Origin: Streptomonospora nanhaiensis
GTDB taxonomy: Bacteria > Actinomycetota > Actinomycetes > Streptosporangiales > Streptosporangiaceae
Assembly: GCF_013410565.1 (NCBI RefSeq)
Contig: NZ_JACCFO010000001.1
Coordinates: 62,001 to 126,000 of the forward strand
Direction: 5' to 3'
Length of the DNA stretch: 64,000 nucleotides
Part shown: one piece after another, positions 59,941 to 64,000 of the stretch
Layout: each line of letters begins with the position of its first letter
Position numbering within the stretch: position 1 is the stretch's first letter
Program-made: the position numbers and the translations under genes
Notes under the pieces: model-generated
What the model was told of the DNA's origin: nothing
Seen by the model: the letters and a program-made list of their open reading frames with translations, nothing else
The model's database searches: none

Positions 59941-60978
59941 ATGCCCTACGAGCCCTACGACGCGTTTCTGCTGATCTCCTTCGGCGGCCCCGAAGCCGAG
60001 GACGAGGTCATCCCCTTCCTCGAGAACGTCACCCGAGGACGCAACATCCCGCGCGAGCGCCTGGCCGAGGTCGGTCAGCACTACTACCTCTACGGCGGCG
60101 TCAGCCCCATCAACCAGCAGTGCCGCGACCTCATCGCCGCGGTCCGCGCCGACTTCGCCGAGCACGGGGTGGACCTGCCCGTCTACTGGGGCAACCGGTT
60201 CTGGGCCCCCATGCTCGCCGACACCGTCGCGCAGATGGCCAAGGACGGCGTGCGCCGCGTGGTGGCGATGGCCACCTCCGCCTACAGCAACTACTCCAGC
60301 CACCGCGCCTACCTCGACGACATCGCCGCCGCGCGCGAGGCGGTGGGTCCCACGGCGCCCGAGATCGAGCTGATCCGGCCCTTCTACGACCACCCCGGGT
60401 TCGTCGAGCCCCTGGTCGAGCACACCCGCGCCGCCCTGGACCGCCTGCCCGACCAGGAGCGCGCCGGCGCCCACCTGCTGTTCTCGGCGCACTCCATCCC
60501 CACCGCGATGGCGGCCGCCAGCGGCCCGCCCGGGCACACCTTCGGCCCCGGCGGCGCCTACGTGGCCCAACTCGGCGAGGTCGCCCGGCTGGTCACCGAA
60601 CGGCTGGGCGAGGACCACCCCTACGAGCTGGTCTACCAGAGCCGCAGCGGCCCGCCCTCCCAGCCGTGGCTGGAGCCCGACGTCAACGACCGCCTCACCG
60701 AGCTGGCCGGCGAGGGGGTGCGCGCGGTGGTGGTGGTGCCGCACGGGTTCGTCTCCGACCACATGGAGGTCAAGTACGACCTCGACAACGAGGCCCGCCA
60801 GACCGCCGCCGACCTCGGCCTGCACTTCGAGCGGGCGCTGAGCCCCGGCACCCACCCGCGCTTCGTGGCGATGGTGCGCGAACTGGTGGCCGAGCGCGCC
60901 GCGGGCGCCGAGCCGGTCCGCCTGGGCTCCCTGCCGGCCGACCAGGAGTGCGCCCCCGGCTGCTGCGCCCAGCGCTGA
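59941..60978 (+). CDS. cpfC: Ferrochelatase (coproporphyrin-type, actinobacterial)
   Basis: A 345-residue ferrochelatase that inserts iron into coproporphyrin III in the actinobacterial heme route. Visible: LLISFGGPEAEDEVIPFLENVTRGRNIPRERL, YGGVSPINQQ, YWGNRFWAPMLADTV, MATSAYSNYSSHRAYLDDIA, LLFSAHSIPTAM and VPHGFVSDHMEVKYDLDNEA (conserved catalytic His/Glu). The C-terminus ECAPGCCAQR carries the Cys set that binds a [2Fe-2S] cluster in actinobacterial members. ATG 59941. The suhB-like gene follows after 127 bases. Confidence 0.95.
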   Translation: MPYEPYDAFLLISFGGPEAEDEVIPFLENVTRGRNIPRERLAEVGQHYYLYGGVSPINQQCRDLIAAVRADFAEHGVDLPVYWGNRFWAPMLADTVAQMAKDGVRRVVAMATSAYSNYSSHRAYLDDIAAAREAVGPTAPEIELIRPFYDHPGFVEPLVEHTRAALDRLPDQERAGAHLLFSAHSIPTAMAAASGPPGHTFGPGGAYVAQLGEVARLVTERLGEDHPYELVYQSRSGPPSQPWLEPDVNDRLTELAGEGVRAVVVVPHGFVSDHMEVKYDLDNEARQTAADLGLHFERALSPGTHPRFVAMVRELVAERAAGAEPVRLGSLPADQECAPGCCAQR

Positions 60979-61105
60979 CCAGCGGGCCCCGGCCCGCGAC
61001 CGCCCCGGCGGCGCCGCGGGCCGGGCCGATACCATCGCTCGGTGTCCGGGGCCGCCCCGCCGGACACGGCGGGGGCGCCCCACCGCCAAGCCAACGGGGG
61101 GATTC

Positions 61106-61924
61106 ATGTCCACGTCCGCCGAGGACCGGTCCGCGCTGCTGGCCATCGCCGTCGACATCGCCCGCGAGGCCGGGCGCGTCGCCGCCGAGGGCCAGGCCGG
61201 GATCGACGTGCTCGACACCAAGTCCACGCCCACCGACGTGGTGACCGAGATGGACCGCGCCGTCGAGGAGCTGATCCGCGAGCGGGTGCTGGCCCGGCGC
61301 CCCGACGACTCGGTGCTGGGGGAGGAGGGCGCCGACGAGACCGGGAGCTCGGGCGTGCGCTGGATCGTCGACCCCATCGACGGCACCGTCAACTACCTCT
61401 ACGGCCGAGAGGACTGGGCGGTGTGCATCGCCGTGGAGGCCGAGGGCCGGACCGTGGCCGGCGTGGTGGCCGCACCCGTGCGCGGCGACCTCTACACCGC
61501 CACGCTGGGCGGCGGCGCCTACTGCAACGGCGAGCGATTGGCCGTGGCCCCGCCGGTGCCGCTGGACATGGCCCTGGTGGCCACCGGGTTCGGCTACTCC
61601 GCCCGGCGGCGGGCCCAGCAGGCCGAGGTGCTGCGGACCGTGCTGCCGCGCGTGCGCGACATCCGCCGCGGGGGATCGGCGGCGGTGGACCTGTGCGGCG
61701 TGGCGCGCGGACGCACCAACGCCTACTACGAGCGCGGGCTCAACCCCTGGGACTGGGGCGCGGCCGCGCTCATCGCCCAGGAGGCGGGCGCGCGCGTGGG
61801 CGGGCTGCACGGTGCCCCGCCCAACCCCGACCTCACCATCGCGGCCCCGCCGGGGCTGTTCGAGGAGCTGCACGACCTGCTGGCCGGCCTGGGCGCCGAC
61901 ACCGACGGCCCCGAGGGGGGCTGA
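61106..61924 (+). CDS. suhB: Inositol-monophosphatase-family enzyme
   Basis: A 272-residue lithium-sensitive phosphatase: STPTDVVTEMDRAVEELI, GEEGADETGSSG, VRWIVDPIDGTVNYLYG (metal Asp/Glu set), then GGAYCNGERLAVAP, RRGGSAAVDLCGVARGRTNAYYERGLNPWDWGAAALIAQEAGA with the final Asp. The family removes phosphate from inositol-1-phosphate or related substrates; inositol is needed for mycothiol in actinobacteria. ATG 61106. Followed by a 19-base-pair stem-loop. Confidence 0.93.
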   Translation: MSTSAEDRSALLAIAVDIAREAGRVAAEGQAGIDVLDTKSTPTDVVTEMDRAVEELIRERVLARRPDDSVLGEEGADETGSSGVRWIVDPIDGTVNYLYGREDWAVCIAVEAEGRTVAGVVAAPVRGDLYTATLGGGAYCNGERLAVAPPVPLDMALVATGFGYSARRRAQQAEVLRTVLPRVRDIRRGGSAAVDLCGVARGRTNAYYERGLNPWDWGAAALIAQEAGARVGGLHGAPPNPDLTIAAPPGLFEELHDLLAGLGADTDGPEGG

Positions 61925-61928
61925 GAAC

Positions 61929-61970
61929 GGCGGCGCCCGGCACCCGCGCTGGCGGGTGCCGGGCGCCGCC
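61929..61970. terminator. 19-base-pair perfect stem-loop
   Basis: Arms 61929-61947 and 61952-61970 with a GCTG loop, the longest perfect hairpin noted here, lie just after the suhB stop and before a reverse-strand small gene. Confidence 0.75.
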
Positions 61971-62074
61971 GGTTGACAGGGGTGGTGGTGCCCCGGGCCG
62001 GGACGCGGGCGGGCGCGGATGCGGCCCGTGCGCCGGGAGGCCGGGATCCGGGGCGGGTCAGGGCCCCGGTGCGC

Positions 62075-62242
62075 TCAGACGCAGCCGGTGTCGACCCCGT
62101 TGCGTGCGGCGATGCGGTGCAGGTCCTCAAGCTCCGACATGTGGACGTCGGCGAGGTACTCGTCTCCGGCGGCCTGCGCCGCTTGAAGCGACTGGCGGAT
62201 CTCCATGATGCGGCCCTTGATCTCCGCGCGGAACTCGCCCAT
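62075..62242 (-). CDS. 55-residue hypothetical protein, probably real
   Basis: ATG 62242 follows a GAGGTGA SD. The peptide (MGEFRAEIKGRIMEIRQSLQ..., DEYLADVHMSELEDLHRIA, GVDTGCV) is helical and amphipathic with coding-like codon use. Similar short proteins seem to be common near phosphatase or regulator genes in actinomycetes, from memory. Function is unknown. It was easy to miss because of its length. Confidence 0.7.
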   Translation of the reverse strand: MGEFRAEIKGRIMEIRQSLQAAQAAGDEYLADVHMSELEDLHRIAARNGVDTGCV

Positions 62243-62685
62243 TTCACCTCACTTTTTCTTCGCGTCGATGCTGCGAATGACTGCGGTTGCTGCGAATGCG
62301 GTGGGCACCCGAGGTGCCCGGACGGACGTCATGAAGCGCCACACCGGCGTGGCGGATGACGGGAAGACCGCGGCGTCGTGACCCACGCGACCCGCGGGTG
62401 GTGGCCATACCCAGGAGGGTCCTGCTCCCAAACCACCGCAGGTGGGACGTGACCGAGCCGTGATCGGGAGCCGGTGTGCGCGCCGCCGCGGGGGCGGGTG
62501 CGCGTGGGACACTGGAGGGGCGCCGGCGCGGCCCTGCGCGACCTCGCGGGTATCGCGCGGCGGCCCGCCGCACCGGCGCGGAGAGGAAAACCCACGGTGC
62601 TCTACACCACATCCGGCGAACGGCGCCAGGGCTTACTTGTTTCTTATTCTTGATGTGTCAGATTCGAAATGTGCGGGGTGAACGT

Positions 62686-62718
62686 CGCTGCCGGCGGTTG
62701 GGGGATACGCCGGCAGCG
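62686..62718 (+). repeat. Hairpin element, copy 1
   Basis: Stem CGCTGCCGGC/GCCGGCAGCG (62686-62695 with 62709-62718) around the loop GGTTGGGGGATAC. A near-copy lies ~280 bases on. Confidence 0.6.
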
Positions 62719-62854
62719 ACACCCGCGCACAGGGGGAGCCCTTCGGGCACCGGAATCCCGGTCCCGCGCGGCCTCCCCAGCGGCTACCCAGGTTGCCGCG
62801 CACCCGCCTCCGGCCGCTCCGGCCGGCGGACCCGGGTGAGGACCCGCCCTCCGC

Positions 62855-62880
62855 GGATTTCCGCGGCGGGGCGGAAATCC
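62855..62880 (+). promoter_or_regulatory. 10-base-pair inverted repeat
   Basis: GGATTTCCGC (62855-62864) and GCGGAAATCC (62871-62880) with loop GGCGGG, between the two hairpin copies. Confidence 0.5.
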
Positions 62881-62964
62881 ATGGCGGCACCCACGCCGCG
62901 ATGGCTTACCTCATCCTTATTCAGCGGGTGCGATAACGGATGGTGCAGCCGGGGGTTCTAAGCG

Positions 62965-63000
62965 CCGCTGCCGGTGTGTTGGGGGATGCGCCGGCAGCGG
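62965..63000 (+). repeat. Hairpin element, copy 2
   Basis: Stem CCGCTGCCGG/CCGGCAGCGG (62965-62974 with 62991-63000) around a loop with TTGGGGGATGCG. Stem and G-rich loop match copy 1; it ends 41 bases before the response-regulator start. Confidence 0.6.
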
Positions 63001-63041
63001 CCCACCCGGGTCGCGAAACGACGAAGGACGACGAAGACACA

Positions 63042-63691
<650 letters not shown>

Positions 63692-63695
<4 letters not shown>

Positions 63696-64000
63696 CCCCG
63701 CAGGACGGCGAGGCTGCCCCCGCCGTCTCGCCGGGCGAGGTCGCGCCCACTCCGCCGGGCGACACCGGCACGTGGCGGCGGCTGTCGTCGGCGCAGCCGA
63801 CCCCCTCCGACAAGGCGGGCGGCCCGGTCTCGGGCGGCGTGCACCGCTTCACCGACAACATCAGCCTGCGCGCCCGCCTCACCCTCATCTACGGGATGCT
63901 GTTCTTCGCGGCGGGCTCGTTCCTGGTGCTGCTGAACTACATCATCGTCGCCGGGCTGCTGGACAACCTCACCTTCACGGTCTCGCCCGACTCCCCCTAC
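63692..64000 (+). CDS. Sensor histidine kinase, N-terminal part (cut by window edge)
   Basis: About 103 codons from TTG 63692, which overlaps the response-regulator stop (TTGA). The first ~55 residues are a Pro/Gly-rich disordered leader. Then NISLRARLTLIYGMLFFAAGSFLVLLNYIIVAGLLD is a typical first membrane span of an OmpR-linked histidine kinase, followed by an extracytoplasmic start. The HAMP, dimerisation and ATPase domains are beyond the window. An alternative later start is possible. Confidence 0.85.

Larger units (their letters stand above)
62243..63041 (+). other. 0.8-kb upstream region of the two-component system
   Basis: No gene is supported. A lower-GC patch (62630-62685, with TTGTTTCTTATTCTTGATG) and three stem-loops (separate entries) fill most of it. 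Likely promoter and leader for the response regulator. Confidence 0.5.

Overview
The window comes from a very GC-rich actinomycete. Third codon positions are almost all G or C, many genes start with GTG, and SD sequences are GGAGG-like. Typical actinobacterial genes are present: sepH, an XRE/DUF397 pair, a SARP-type regulator, a C-terminal cysteine motif on the ferrochelatase, and a fused RNase H/phosphatase. The gene set fits a filamentous actinomycete, possibly of the Nocardiopsis/Streptomonospora type, but the genus is inference.

Region 1 (0-11.5 kb) is the most interesting. After a partial phosphoribosyltransferase, a YbdK-type ligase and a transketolase lies a 700-bp, relatively AT-rich leader. 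A same-strand operon follows: two paralogous Family 2B (EshA-like) encapsulin shell proteins with cyclic-nucleotide-binding-like domains, a polyprenyl diphosphate synthase, IspH with a 130-residue N-terminal extension, and DXS whose first ~17 codons are out of frame with the rest. This looks like a two-component protein nanocompartment tied to the first and last steps of the MEP pathway and to prenyl chain elongation, without a terpene cyclase in the window.

Region 2 (11.9-17.6 kb) is a four-carbon acid sugar (probably D-threonate) operon: DeoR-type regulator, GntP permease, DUF1537 kinase and PdxA2. An IS5-family element sits exactly at the pdxA2 stop codon and is flanked by CTAG.

Region 3 (17.8-39.3 kb) is mixed housekeeping and small-gene territory: a DUF2157 membrane protein, a methyltransferase coupled to a tiny proline-rich ORF, tex, a bacterial eRF1-like protein, several unannotated-size small genes, a decayed XRE regulator beside an intact DUF397 gene, endonuclease IV, VOC/RidA proteins with LysR and WYL regulators, Nif3, a zinc-ribbon protein, RNase H/phosphatase and the RNase P RNA.

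Region 4 (39.3-64 kb) holds a SulP-carbonic anhydrase fusion, a giant disordered membrane-anchored protein with TGS[HYF] repeats, a Raf-kinase-inhibitor-like lipoprotein, a 1.2-kb non-coding stretch with stem-loops, an AfsR/SARP-type regulator, Spo0M, a DrrAB-type ABC exporter, two bacterial PH-domain membrane proteins, sepH, a lactone/alditol oxidase, ferrochelatase, an inositol-phosphatase family enzyme, a 55-codon gene, and a two-component system cut by the window end, preceded by a duplicated hairpin element. Convergent gene pairs are usually separated by long perfect GC stem-loops. No CRISPR array, tRNA or rRNA was recognised.
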